Below, in pieces: positions 7,802-16,516 of a stretch of 64,000 bases of DNA; position 1 is the stretch's first letter, and each line of letters opens with the position of its first letter. The DNA is from CAYYNP01 sp964472545 (lineage in GTDB: Bacteria; Planctomycetota; Planctomycetia; Pirellulales; Thermoguttaceae). The DNA lies in NCBI GenBank assembly GCA_964472545.1, contig CAYYNP010000015.1:1-64000 (forward strand), written 5' to 3'. The notes below the pieces were generated by a model. That model was not told the origin of the DNA, made no database searches, and worked only from the letters and a program-made list of their open reading frames with translations. A program made the translations under genes and the position numbers.

Positions 7802-10414
7802 ATGTTACGTCACATCGGATATTTGGCGTGGTCGTTGCTCCTAACGGCAATGATGGCAACGGGCTTCGGCCGCTACGGCTGGGCGGTGACCATCCCGTCG
7901 GCAGGATACGAGATCACCGATCTCGGCAACCACGGCGGGCGTTCGGCGTTGCCGCTGGGCATCAATGAGGCCGGCCATGTGGTCGGCTACGCCGCGTTCG
8001 ACGTAGGCCACGACACGAGATACGAGGCCGTGCTCTGGCGAGGCGGCGAATCGATCGGCCTCGGCACTCTGCCCGGGCACGACGAAGCCGTCGCCAACGA
8101 CATTAACGACCTCGGCCAGATCGTCGGAATGTCGGGATCGAACGACTATCGGGCCTTCCTCTGGCAAGACGGCGTGATGACCAACCTCGGCACGCTCGGC
8201 GGAAACGAGAGTCGGGCAACGGCGATCAACAACCTCGGCCAGATCGTGGGACGCTCTAAGCTCGCCTCGGGCGCCACTCATGCCTTCCTCTGGCAAGACG
8301 GCGAAATGACCGACCTCGGCACGCTCGGGGGCGACGTGAGTCTGGCGAACTCGATCAACGACGCCGGACAGGTCGTCGGTTGGTCGCGAATCGGTGAAGG
8401 GGACGTCCACCACGCGTTTCTGTGGGAAAACGGAACGATGACCGACCTGGGGTCGCCCGCCGGGTTCTACGGCAGCCCGGAGGCGATCAACGCCTACGGC
8501 ACGATCGTCGGCGACTACACCACCGCGCTGGGGTCTTGGGCCGGATGCGTCTGGCAAGGCGGCACCGCCACGCGCGTGCCGTATTCTCCCGACGACGTGA
8601 ACGACCACGGGATCATCGTCGGCGGCTCGCGCAACATGGGCGGTGTGCCGGGAGTCGTTGCCCAAGGCGAAACCTGGCACTGGCTGGATGATCTGATTCC
8701 GGCCGGTTCGGGCTGGACGCTTCACGCCGGCCGGTCGATTAACAACCGCGGGCAGATCACGGGCGCCGGGCAATTCAGCCAGGGAGCCGGCATCGAAAAA
8801 CACGCCTATCTGCTGACGCCCGCGTCGGAGGACCCGCCGGGGCCCGGCAAGCCGGCCAAGTTGATCGCACACTTCACCTTCGACAACACCTTCGGCGATT
8901 CGACGTCGAACGAACTGATCACCAATCCCGGCGTCTTCCAGCCCCCCACATTCAACACGTCCGACAAACGGTTCGGAGAGGCCGCGGCCGATTTCGAGGC
9001 CGACACGATTGAGCACCTCTACGTGGAACACGATACCGCGTTTACGAACTTACAGGACGTAACCGTTGCCGTGTGGCTGAAACCGGAAAGCTGGAACGGC
9101 GCGCGGCGGATCTTCCAAAAGGGCTCCGACGGCGACTTCAGCCTGCGGCGGTTCGGCGGCAACGGCCAATTCCGTATGCAGACCAACGGCAAGTTGCTCG
9201 ACGCCGGCGACGCCGCCAGCTTGATGCCCCCGGGCCAGTGGTATCACGTGGCCGCCGTCTTCGACACCGGCCGCGACTCGATGCGGCTCTACATCGACGG
9301 ACAAGCGGTCGGTTCGGCTCCGCTGGGCGGGAGCGGCATCCGGGAAACCACCAGCCGGCTCTACATTGGGCACAAGATAGGACACCAAAGCTACGGCGAC
9401 AACTTCGACGGCCTGATGGACGAGTTCTTCATCTTTGGCGAGGCGCTGAGCGTGACGGAGATCCAAAACCTGATGGAGTACAATACGACGATCCCGGAAC
9501 CCTCTTCCGTCGTCCTACTGGCCATAGCGGGCGTTGGGCTGCTCGTGCTTGCGTGCAGACGCGGAAAACGAGGCCCGTCACGGTCGGCGGCGATTGCTGC
9601 GGCGCTGGGTCTGTCGGTGGGAGCAGCAACGGCTGCCGCCGACACAATCGGTTTGCCTTACGCCGACGCCGTACTCAGCGACGATCCAATCGGCTACTGG
9701 CGATTCGAGGAAACCGGCGGAACGACCGCGCTCGATTCGTCGGGCAACGGCCGGCATGCCACGTATCACGGCGCTGCGGCGCCGGGAGCCCCGGGGGCGT
9801 TGCCGACGGATGCGAACGCCGCCGTGGCGTTTCCCGGCGGCACCGGGTACGTTGACGTCGGCAGACACGCCGCCTTGAACCAGCTTCGCAACGATTTCAC
9901 GATCGAGGCGTGGGTCCTGGAGGATGCCGCCAACGGCTCGGGCACCGTCATGTCGACCAAAGGGAGCTTCACCTCCGGATACGCGTTGACGTTGAATCCC
10001 GGAGAGTTGTGGTTTACGACGTACGGCAGGAAGGACTACAAGGTCACGATTCCGCGGGTCCTCGATCAGTGGAGGCATTTTGCGGTAGCCTTCGACGCGT
10101 CGAACGACGCGCACTTCTACGTCGACGGCGAGTTGGCCGGGGTGGTGGCCGGCAGCCGCACGTCGGGCACCAGCTCGCAGACGTTTCGGATCGGCAGATC
10201 GCCCTATCAAAGTGCGAGCGGCCAATACGGCCAGTTCTTCGGCGTCATCGACGAGGTCGCCGTCTATGGCCGCACATTGGACGCCGGCGAGATTCGCGAA
10301 CACTACTTCGCCGGTGTGCCCGAGCCGTCGGCGGTCGTCATGCTGGGGGCGGGGGCTTTCGTAACGGCGGCCTTCACCTGGCGGCACAGACGCCGGGCTT
10401 TCTCGACATGGTAA
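7802..10414 (+). CDS. Double PEP-CTERM fusion: HAF repeats, LamG, then LamG
   Basis: An 870-residue protein that reads as two exported proteins joined in frame. Module 1 has a signal peptide (HIGYLAWSLLLTAMM), HAF-type repeats of the DLGTLGG...AINNLGQIVG pattern over residues 30-345, a LamG-like domain at about 365-560, and a complete PEP-CTERM signal near 563-590 (IPEPSS, hydrophobic helix, RRGKRG). Module 2 begins at once with what looks like a second signal peptide (SAAIAAALGLSVGAATAAA), then a LamG domain with DDPIGYWRFEE, and a final VPEPS signal with WRHRRR. The ATG at 7802 is six bases after ggaggag. No start codon exists at the module 2 boundary. How exosortase would treat the internal signal is unclear. 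Confidence 0.85.
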   Translation: MLRHIGYLAWSLLLTAMMATGFGRYGWAVTIPSAGYEITDLGNHGGRSALPLGINEAGHVVGYAAFDVGHDTRYEAVLWRGGESIGLGTLPGHDEAVANDINDLGQIVGMSGSNDYRAFLWQDGVMTNLGTLGGNESRATAINNLGQIVGRSKLASGATHAFLWQDGEMTDLGTLGGDVSLANSINDAGQVVGWSRIGEGDVHHAFLWENGTMTDLGSPAGFYGSPEAINAYGTIVGDYTTALGSWAGCVWQGGTATRVPYSPDDVNDHGIIVGGSRNMGGVPGVVAQGETWHWLDDLIPAGSGWTLHAGRSINNRGQITGAGQFSQGAGIEKHAYLLTPASEDPPGPGKPAKLIAHFTFDNTFGDSTSNELITNPGVFQPPTFNTSDKRFGEAAADFEADTIEHLYVEHDTAFTNLQDVTVAVWLKPESWNGARRIFQKGSDGDFSLRRFGGNGQFRMQTNGKLLDAGDAASLMPPGQWYHVAAVFDTGRDSMRLYIDGQAVGSAPLGGSGIRETTSRLYIGHKIGHQSYGDNFDGLMDEFFIFGEALSVTEIQNLMEYNTTIPEPSSVVLLAIAGVGLLVLACRRGKRGPSRSAAIAAALGLSVGAATAAADTIGLPYADAVLSDDPIGYWRFEETGGTTALDSSGNGRHATYHGAAAPGAPGALPTDANAAVAFPGGTGYVDVGRHAALNQLRNDFTIEAWVLEDAANGSGTVMSTKGSFTSGYALTLNPGELWFTTYGRKDYKVTIPRVLDQWRHFAVAFDASNDAHFYVDGELAGVVAGSRTSGTSSQTFRIGRSPYQSASGQYGQFFGVIDEVAVYGRTLDAGEIREHYFAGVPEPSAVVMLGAGAFVTAAFTWRHRRRAFSTW

Positions 10415-10506
10415 CGTGGGGCGAGCATCCTGCTTGCCTTTGGAAATCCCGTGCTTTGCGCAAGCTGGAAGCGTACGCCACGTAGAGCACGAAGAACGCG
10501 AAAAGG

Positions 10507-10812
10507 TCACAGCGGCTGTTCGCCCGGCAGCACCGTCATCACCGGGATGCGGACGTGGGGCGGTTGTTCGAGAACGAAACGGCCGTAGCGGGCGATGTCG
10601 GCGGGGGTGAGCAGTTGCTCGATCTTCAGCCAGTCGCGGGGGTGGGCCTTGATGGCGTATTTCGTGCCGGCGTAGACGCCCGCGTTGGGGCGGACCTCGG
10701 TGCCCAACAGGCTGGAGACGTTCAGCAGGTGGCCGCTGCCGGCGGCGCGAAAGTGCTTCAGCGCCGTGTAGGCCATTCGTGTGGCGGCCTCGACGTTCAC
10801 GCGGACCGCTTT
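10507..10812 (-). pseudogene. Short-chain dehydrogenase (SDR) remnant
   Basis: The minus-strand frame encodes the middle of a classical SDR: VNVEAATRMAYTAL, GSGHLLNVSSLLG with the catalytic Ser region, then YAGTKYA, the YxxxK active site. It jumps straight to a C-terminal SDR tail (DWLKIEQLLTPADIARYGRF). The N-terminal Rossmann motif TGxxxGxG is missing and roughly 60-70 residues between the active-site helix and the tail are deleted, judged from the usual family length of about 250. The upstream 25 codons of the open frame do not look like SDR. This is a decayed gene, not an active enzyme. Confidence 0.75.
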
Positions 10813-10893
10813 CCGAGAGGCGTTGCGAGACCGTGCCGGCTTGCGTAGAATCGCTTGGCAGTCTACCGAATACGTGTCTGCCACTGCCTCGCC

Positions 10894-12693
10894 ATGTCGC
10901 CCCCCTATCTACACCTCGGCCGACTGCTCAGCGAGATCATTTCGTACGGCGGTGTCCGAGGGCAGGCGTTGGTGTGCGTAATGGGGACGTCGACCGTGAG
11001 CCTGGTGGGGCTGTTGGCGATTTGGGGAGGGCTGGGCCGTACGCGGCGATGGGTGCGCGTCGGCGCCGTGGGATGCCTGCTCTCGCTCTGGCCGCTGGTC
11101 GGGGCGTATGAATTACTGATGCTGTTTCTGGCCCAGACGGTCGTCGCCATGGGGTCGCTGATGGTGCTGCGGCGTTTGAGACGGCCGATCGCGCAGCCCG
11201 CGCCCGACGCAGAGGCCGGCGTTGGCAACGTGCGGCGAGTTGGCCGACGTTTCCAATTCACGCTGGCCGATCTGCTGCTGGCGGCTACCGTGGCCGCGGC
11301 GTTGCTGGGCGTGGGCGTGAGCCTGCCGCGCGCGTGGTGGCCCAAGCCGCTGATGTACGAATTGGTGATCGGCGTCGGCTTCGGAGAGGCAACGTTGACC
11401 GCCGCGTGGATCGCCCTGGGAAGCCGGTTCCGTATGCTTCGATTGGCAACCATCGGACTGATGCCCGTCTTGCTGGTGATCGTCGTTTGGATTGCCCTGG
11501 GAGACGAGTTCCGAATGCTTCGATTGGCGACCATCGGACTGACGTCCGTGACGCTGGTGATCGTCGTCTGGATCGGCCTGGCCAGAACCAACGGTCGGCT
11601 GACTTCCGGAGTCGCTAGGCGGCGTTCGGACGCCGACCCGGCCGAACGACCGGCCCATCCGACGCATCGGCGCGCGGCAAGGCTTGCTCTGATGATGCTC
11701 ACGTTGCTAATCGTGCTGCCTCCCGCCGTGGCCTACTACTTGATTCTCACACCGCCGGCGATCCCCGCCGTGGAAATGCCCGCTGCCAACGGCTACGCCG
11801 ACCTGGCTCGGGCCGACGTGGTTCTCTCGATAGCAGGGATCGGGCGTTACGGCTCGGACGTCCGGCCGGATCTGCGGCCGTTCGTCCGCGTCTACGGGCG
11901 GGTGCTCGAATCGGCCCGACTCGCACTGCAGCGAGAATGCCGTCATCCTTTGCAGTATCGAACTGCCGACGTGGATCACTTTGAACTCAGCTACCTCGAA
12001 CAGGGGCTTACGCTGCAGGCCGAACTGGCCCAGCTCGAAGGCCGCATCTACGACGCTGCGCGCTGCCAGGCGGATATTGTCCGTCTCGGACAGGCGGTCG
12101 CCCGCGGCGGCTTGCTCGACCACCGGCAGCGGGGTGAAGGAATCGAAAAGACCGGCATCGGCGAGTTGCTGGAACTGCGCCACCAACTCACGCCGGCGCA
12201 AGCCCGCGAGTTGGTTCGCACGTTGCACGCCCGCGACGCCGAGCGAGATCCGTTGGACGTGGTGCTCACCCGCGACAACGTCTGGCACCAACGCGTGCGC
12301 GGCTGGCAAGGCCGGCTGCATCACGTGGCCGTGCAGCTTGTCGTCCCCGGCGGCAAGCGGTCGTTGATGAACCTGCATCAGTTCGACCTCTTGGAGCGCG
12401 ACCGCCAGGCAAGACTACGGCTCTGGCTGTGCGAGGTGGCCGTCGAGGATTTCAGCCGCGTGTTGGGCCGGTTGCCGGACGACCTGGGACAAACGGTGCC
12501 CGATTATCTCGACGCCGTGCCCGAGGATCCCTACAGCGGCAAGCCTCTGATTTACCGCGCCGACGGCGAGAGCTATCTCCTCTACAGCGTGGGCGAGAAC
12601 GGAATCGACGACGGCGGCTCGGCACAGGCGGCCGACGGCGATGACTTGTGGTTGGAGGACACCGCCGGAACGCCCACGGCGCCGGCCAATTGA
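10894..12693 (+). CDS. Multi-pass membrane protein with duplicated helix
   Basis: A 599-residue protein. The N-terminal 280 residues hold about eight hydrophobic segments, including two nearly identical 27-residue units (RMLRLATIGL core) made by an 81-bp tandem duplication. A further membrane segment lies near residues 265-290. The C-terminal 300 residues are soluble, ending with a DYLDAVPEDPYSGKPLIYR stretch followed by YLLYSVGENGIDDGG. That tail recalls the C-terminus seen in planctomycete pseudopilin-like and DUF1559-like proteins. The ATG at 10894 (MSPPYLH) starts just before the first helix; the frame is open from 10855. The function is unknown. Confidence 0.75.
   Translation: MSPPYLHLGRLLSEIISYGGVRGQALVCVMGTSTVSLVGLLAIWGGLGRTRRWVRVGAVGCLLSLWPLVGAYELLMLFLAQTVVAMGSLMVLRRLRRPIAQPAPDAEAGVGNVRRVGRRFQFTLADLLLAATVAAALLGVGVSLPRAWWPKPLMYELVIGVGFGEATLTAAWIALGSRFRMLRLATIGLMPVLLVIVVWIALGDEFRMLRLATIGLTSVTLVIVVWIGLARTNGRLTSGVARRRSDADPAERPAHPTHRRAARLALMMLTLLIVLPPAVAYYLILTPPAIPAVEMPAANGYADLARADVVLSIAGIGRYGSDVRPDLRPFVRVYGRVLESARLALQRECRHPLQYRTADVDHFELSYLEQGLTLQAELAQLEGRIYDAARCQADIVRLGQAVARGGLLDHRQRGEGIEKTGIGELLELRHQLTPAQARELVRTLHARDAERDPLDVVLTRDNVWHQRVRGWQGRLHHVAVQLVVPGGKRSLMNLHQFDLLERDRQARLRLWLCEVAVEDFSRVLGRLPDDLGQTVPDYLDAVPEDPYSGKPLIYRADGESYLLYSVGENGIDDGGSAQAADGDDLWLEDTAGTPTAPAN
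11407..11568 (+). repeat. 81-bp tandem duplication within membrane protein gene
   Basis: Two 81-base units start at 11407 and 11488, each beginning with tgg and encoding IALG.FRMLRLATIGL, a helix and VIVVWI. A third tgg at 11569 begins the divergent continuation. The unit is 27 codons, so the frame is kept and one membrane helix is added. The copies differ at scattered bases. Confidence 0.9.
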
Positions 12694-12763
12694 GGCTACT
12701 CGAATCGCCATTTTGGGTTAGAATCAGCGAGAACTATTCACATCGGCCGAGGGAGCGACGAGC

Positions 12764-13930
12764 ATGAAGCGTGAAACGATGACTTCCCGAGAGCGATTGC
12801 TCACCGCCCTGGATCACCGCGAGCCGGACCGCGTGCCGATCGACTTAGGCAGCATGCAGACGGGCATCCACAAGTTTGCCTATCGGGACCTGGTCGAACA
12901 CTTGGGCATCGACCATGAGGCGGAGATCCTCGACCCGGTGCAGCAACTCGTGCGGCCCGGCGAAGAGTTGCTCGAGCGGTTCCACGTCGATGTGCGCTAC
13001 GTGAGCCCCTCGGCGGCGTCGGATTTCCAGGGCGGGATCGAACAGAACCAGCGCGACGGCCGCCTGTGGCACGATCTGGTCGACGAGTTCGGCGTCCGCT
13101 GGTCGATGCCCGACGACCAGCCTTATTTCATGGACATTACGCACCATCCGCTGGCCGACGCCACGCTCGACGACCTGCGCGATTACCCGTTTCCCGAGGG
13201 CGATGATCCGGGCCGCTTCGCCGGGATGCGCGAGCGGGCGCTAATGCTGCGCAACGAAACGCCGTACGCGGTGGCCAGCACGGTGGCCGGCGTGGTCTAC
13301 GAGGTCTGCTGGTACATGCGCGGGCTGGCGCGCTGGCTGATGGATACTCTCCAACAGCCTGAGTTCTGCGAGGCCCTGCTCGACCGCACGCTATGGTTCT
13401 GGCTCGATTTCTTCCGCGGCTTCCTCGACGAGTTGGCCGACGTGCTCGACGTGATCATGATCGGCGACGACATCGCCGGGCAGAACGGGCCGATGTTTCA
13501 GCCGCGTTTCTATCGTGAGGTGGTCAAGCCGCGGCAGAAGCGGCTGGTGCAGTACATCCGCTCGCGGACCAAGGCCAAGGTCTGGTATCACACCTGCGGC
13601 GGGTGCATGCAGTTCATTCCCGACCTGATCGACAACGGCATCGATGTCCTCAACCCGGTGCAGATCAGTGCCGCGGGGATGGAGCCGAGCGAGCTAAAGA
13701 CGCAATTCGGCAATCGGCTGTCGCTCTGGGGCGGCGCGATCGACACGCAGCACGTGCTTCCCACGGCGTCGCCCGAGACCGTACGCGAGCACGTCCGCCG
13801 CAATCTAGAGATCTTCAAGCCCGGCGGCGGCTACGTCTTCAACAACGTCCACAACATTCAGGCGGGCGTGCCGGCAGAGAACATCGTGGCGATGTTCGAC
13901 GCGGCGTATGAGTTCGGGTTCTATCGATAG
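12764..13930 (+). CDS. Uroporphyrinogen decarboxylase-family protein (MtaA-like)
   Basis: A 388-residue TIM-barrel protein of the URO-D/cobalamin methyltransferase superfamily. It begins with the family hallmark TSRERLLTALDHREPDRVP. The motif HTCGGC in KVWYHTCGGCMQFIPDLI resembles the His/Cys zinc ligands of MtaA/MtbA-type methyltransferases and is not a feature of true HemE. GGGYVFNNVHNIQ closes the barrel. It may move a methyl group between a corrinoid and a thiol or act on another substrate; no corrinoid protein gene is adjacent. The ATG at 12764 gives the canonical start. HemE activity is unlikely given the zinc motif. Confidence 0.85.
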   Translation: MKRETMTSRERLLTALDHREPDRVPIDLGSMQTGIHKFAYRDLVEHLGIDHEAEILDPVQQLVRPGEELLERFHVDVRYVSPSAASDFQGGIEQNQRDGRLWHDLVDEFGVRWSMPDDQPYFMDITHHPLADATLDDLRDYPFPEGDDPGRFAGMRERALMLRNETPYAVASTVAGVVYEVCWYMRGLARWLMDTLQQPEFCEALLDRTLWFWLDFFRGFLDELADVLDVIMIGDDIAGQNGPMFQPRFYREVVKPRQKRLVQYIRSRTKAKVWYHTCGGCMQFIPDLIDNGIDVLNPVQISAAGMEPSELKTQFGNRLSLWGGAIDTQHVLPTASPETVREHVRRNLEIFKPGGGYVFNNVHNIQAGVPAENIVAMFDAAYEFGFYR

Positions 13931-13991
13931 AACACAGCGAGGGAATAGAACACAGAAGGAGATAAGTGTGCCACTGCTTCGCAGAAACGAC

Positions 13992-14107
13992 GGGTGGCTG
14001 GGGTCGAGGTGCGAGGGACGAGCACGGAGCCCCCAGACGATTTGCGGGTGATCCTCAGCACACTGGGGGCTCAGCACTCGTTCCTCGTGCTTCGACCCCA
14101 GCCACCC
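13992..14107. repeat. Palindromic repeat, GGGTGGCTGGGG family, downstream of infA
   Basis: Arms of 45 bases at 13992-14036 and 14063-14107 pair with about seven mismatches. The outer 12 bases match the copies at 2234 and 43184, but the inner part (GTCGAnGnnCGAGG, then GAGCCCCCAG) is shared instead with 24672-24789. It lies 20 bases beyond the infA stop and could act as a terminator for infA or for the convergent URO-D-family gene. Confidence 0.85.
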
Positions 14108-14126
14108 CTCTTCCCCTACCCCGGGT

Positions 14127-14348
14127 TCATCGCTCGCGATAGGTGATCCGGCCCTTGGTCAGATCGTAGGGCGAGAGTTCCACGCGGACGCGGTCGCCGG
14201 GCACGATGCGGATGAAGTGTTTGCGCATCTTGCCGGCCACGTGGGCGATGATCTTGTGGCCGTTGTCCAATTCCACACGAAAGCGGGTGTTCGCCAAGGC
14301 CTCGGTCACGACGCCGTCTACTTCGATGGCTTCTTCTTTTTTGGTCAT
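14127..14348 (-). CDS. infA: Translation initiation factor IF-1
   Basis: A 73-residue protein, the normal length of IF-1, made of one S1/OB-fold domain. Diagnostic segments are FRVELDNGHKI, the HVAGKMRKHFIRI stretch, PGDRVRVELSPYDL and KGRITYR. IF-1 binds the A site of the 30S subunit with IF-2 and IF-3 during initiation. The frame stays open to 14372, but MTKKEEA at 14348 matches the family start. It stands alone rather than in the ribosomal-protein/secY cluster where infA lies in many bacteria. Confidence 0.97.
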   Translation of the reverse strand: MTKKEEAIEVDGVVTEALANTRFRVELDNGHKIIAHVAGKMRKHFIRIVPGDRVRVELSPYDLTKGRITYRER

Positions 14349-14520
14349 TCTCCACTCCGAGACGGATCGCAACGAATCGCAACTGGCGGGTTTGAATTGG
14401 GGCCACGGCAGACGGCAAACCCCTTATTATATCGTGTGCCTTTGGCTCGTCTACCCCCCGCGCCGTTGCGTCTCGGTGCCGGGGCTTTCACCGCGCCGTC
14501 GGCTAGCGTATGCTGGCGAC

Positions 14521-16428
14521 ATGAGCACACCCACCCCTTCCGACCCGCCCTCGTCGTCCACTCCGTCCGATCCGCCTGCCCAGGGTGCTGTACCAAAGCG
14601 CCAACTCACGCTATTCGACTCCACCTGCATAATCGTAGGGATCATCATCGGGGCCGGCGTTTACCAGATGGCACCCAATATCGCCGGCGGAGCATCCTGC
14701 TGGTGGGGGGTGCTGGCGATCTGGTGCGTCGGCGGCCTGCTCTCGCTCTGTGGGGCGTCGGTCTACGCCGAGTTGGCCACCGCATATCCCCGAGCCGGCG
14801 GCGATTACGTCTATCTAACCCGGGCATACGGCCGTTGGGCCGGATTCCTGTTTGGTTGGATGCAGCTTGCCGTGGTTCGTCCGGGCGACATCGCGGTGAT
14901 GGCCTTCATCTTTGCCACCTATGCCCAAACGATCTACAACCCCGCAGCCGGGGCCGCAGGCGCCATCGAGCCCCGGCTCTGGGCTTGTGGGGCAGTTGTC
15001 GCGTTGACGATCATCAACATGATCGGCGTGCAGCAAGGCAAGTGGACGCAGAACTTTCTCACGGTGGTCAAGGCGTTGGGCCTGACGGCGATCATCGGCG
15101 TGGCCTTTCTTGCCCCGCACGAAAGGTCGAGCATCGTGTTGTCGGAACTCAGCACGGCCGCGCCCGTTTCGGTCGAGTTTCAGAACGCTTCCGGAGAAGA
15201 TCTCGACGTTTCCGGTTGGCAGGTCTTCGCGTGCGGCGTCGAAGGCCGCGAGCAGCCGCAGTTGATCTTCACGCTGCCGAAGCAAACGGTCTGTCCGGCC
15301 GGCGGGATGTTCGTCGTCGGCACACAGGGCGACGCGCCGGGGACCTATCCAACCTTCCAGACCGGCTCGGCCGTCCGTTGGTCGTCCGACGAATCGGCGG
15401 GCGTCTTGCTGGCCGACGCCGACGGTCAGGTCGTCGATTTCTTGGCGATTGGCAAGCTGGATTCCGCCCAGATCGAAACGCCGGCGGCGGTTGTGCCGGA
15501 ACAGTGGCAGGGCGAGCCCGTTGTGGTGCCTTCCGAGGACGCCCCTTCCGACGACGGTTCCGAGAAAGCTCTATCCTATCAACGAGGCGGTGGCGTCGAC
15601 TACGATCGGGCGGCCGACTGGTCGTTGGGAGACGCCAGCCCGGGAAACGCCAACTCGTGGACTCCGCCCTTGGCTGTGGCACTGATCCTGGTGCTGTTTA
15701 CCTTTGGCGGTTGGAACGAGATGGCCTACGTTGCCGCCGAGGTGAAGAACCCGCGCCGAAACATCGTGCGGGCGCTGGTGTTGGGAACGGTGACCGTGAC
15801 CGTGTTGTATCTGCTGGTCAACGCTGCCTTCTTGTACACGCTCGGCTACCACGGCCTGGCCAACTCCGGGGCCGTGGCCAACGACGCCGTCTCGACCGTG
15901 TTTCCCAAGGTCGGCGGCCGGCTGATCGCGGCGCTGGTCTGTATTTCGGCCCTGGGTACCGTCAACGGGCTGGTGTTCACCGGCGCCCGGATTTCGTACG
16001 CCGTGGGTGCCGACCACCGCGCGTTCCGCGTGTTGGGGCAATGGAACGCGGAACAGGGCACACCTATTCGGGCGCTGCTGCTGCAAGGGGCCTTGGCCGT
16101 GACGTTGATTCTCGCCCTGGGGCATTTCCTTGAAACGGTGATCTACACGGCCGCGGCCGTCTACCTGTTCTACGTGGGTACGTGCCTGGCGCTGATCGTG
16201 CTTCGCTACAAGGACCCGCAGATCGAACGTCCCTACCGCGTTACCGGCTATCCGTTCACGCCGCTGTTCTTCAGCGCCGTCTGCGGTTGGCTGATCTATC
16301 GGGCGATTCTCTACAAGCCCGAGATTTCGATGATCGCGCTGGGGATCGTGGCCATCGGCCTGCCGTTGTATTGGCTCACCAACCGGCGCGAACCGGTCGA
16401 TGACCAAGAGAGTACGCCCGGCGCATAG
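14521..16428 (+). CDS. APC-family amino acid permease with inserted lamin-tail-like domain
   Basis: A 635-residue transporter of the APC superfamily, LAT-like. Helix 1 has the unwound substrate-site motif GIIIGAGVYQ. Helices 2-5 follow, then after about residue 213 an extracytoplasmic insert of roughly 165 residues replaces the usual short loop before helix 6 (FTFGGWNEMAYVAAEVKNP). The insert resembles a lamin tail domain (LTD): VEFQNASGEDLDVSGW, an AGGMFVVG strand, LLADADGQVVDFLA, and an end of the type ASPGNANSW. Helices 6-12 then complete the carrier. The start MSTPTPS at 14521 places a Ser/Pro-rich cytoplasmic leader before helix 1. Transport of amino acids or related solutes is expected; the specificity is unknown. 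Confidence 0.88.
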   Translation: MSTPTPSDPPSSSTPSDPPAQGAVPKRQLTLFDSTCIIVGIIIGAGVYQMAPNIAGGASCWWGVLAIWCVGGLLSLCGASVYAELATAYPRAGGDYVYLTRAYGRWAGFLFGWMQLAVVRPGDIAVMAFIFATYAQTIYNPAAGAAGAIEPRLWACGAVVALTIINMIGVQQGKWTQNFLTVVKALGLTAIIGVAFLAPHERSSIVLSELSTAAPVSVEFQNASGEDLDVSGWQVFACGVEGREQPQLIFTLPKQTVCPAGGMFVVGTQGDAPGTYPTFQTGSAVRWSSDESAGVLLADADGQVVDFLAIGKLDSAQIETPAAVVPEQWQGEPVVVPSEDAPSDDGSEKALSYQRGGGVDYDRAADWSLGDASPGNANSWTPPLAVALILVLFTFGGWNEMAYVAAEVKNPRRNIVRALVLGTVTVTVLYLLVNAAFLYTLGYHGLANSGAVANDAVSTVFPKVGGRLIAALVCISALGTVNGLVFTGARISYAVGADHRAFRVLGQWNAEQGTPIRALLLQGALAVTLILALGHFLETVIYTAAAVYLFYVGTCLALIVLRYKDPQIERPYRVTGYPFTPLFFSAVCGWLIYRAILYKPEISMIALGIVAIGLPLYWLTNRREPVDDQESTPGA

Positions 16429-16432
16429 AAAA

Positions 16433-16475
16433 CCGGGGACAGAACTGTCGCACGGGCGGACAGCTCTGCCCCCGG
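16433..16475. terminator. Hairpin between convergent permease and porin genes
   Basis: Arms ccggggacagaactgtc and ggacagctctgcccccgg form a stem of about 17 pairs with two mismatches and an 8-base loop. It lies five bases past the permease stop and 41 before the porin stop. A poly-T run is missing on both sides, so it may be a REP-like element rather than a classic terminator. Confidence 0.55.
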
Positions 16476-16516
16476 CGATGCGTCACATCGGTCCCGGTGG
16501 CCTGAAGACCGACGGC

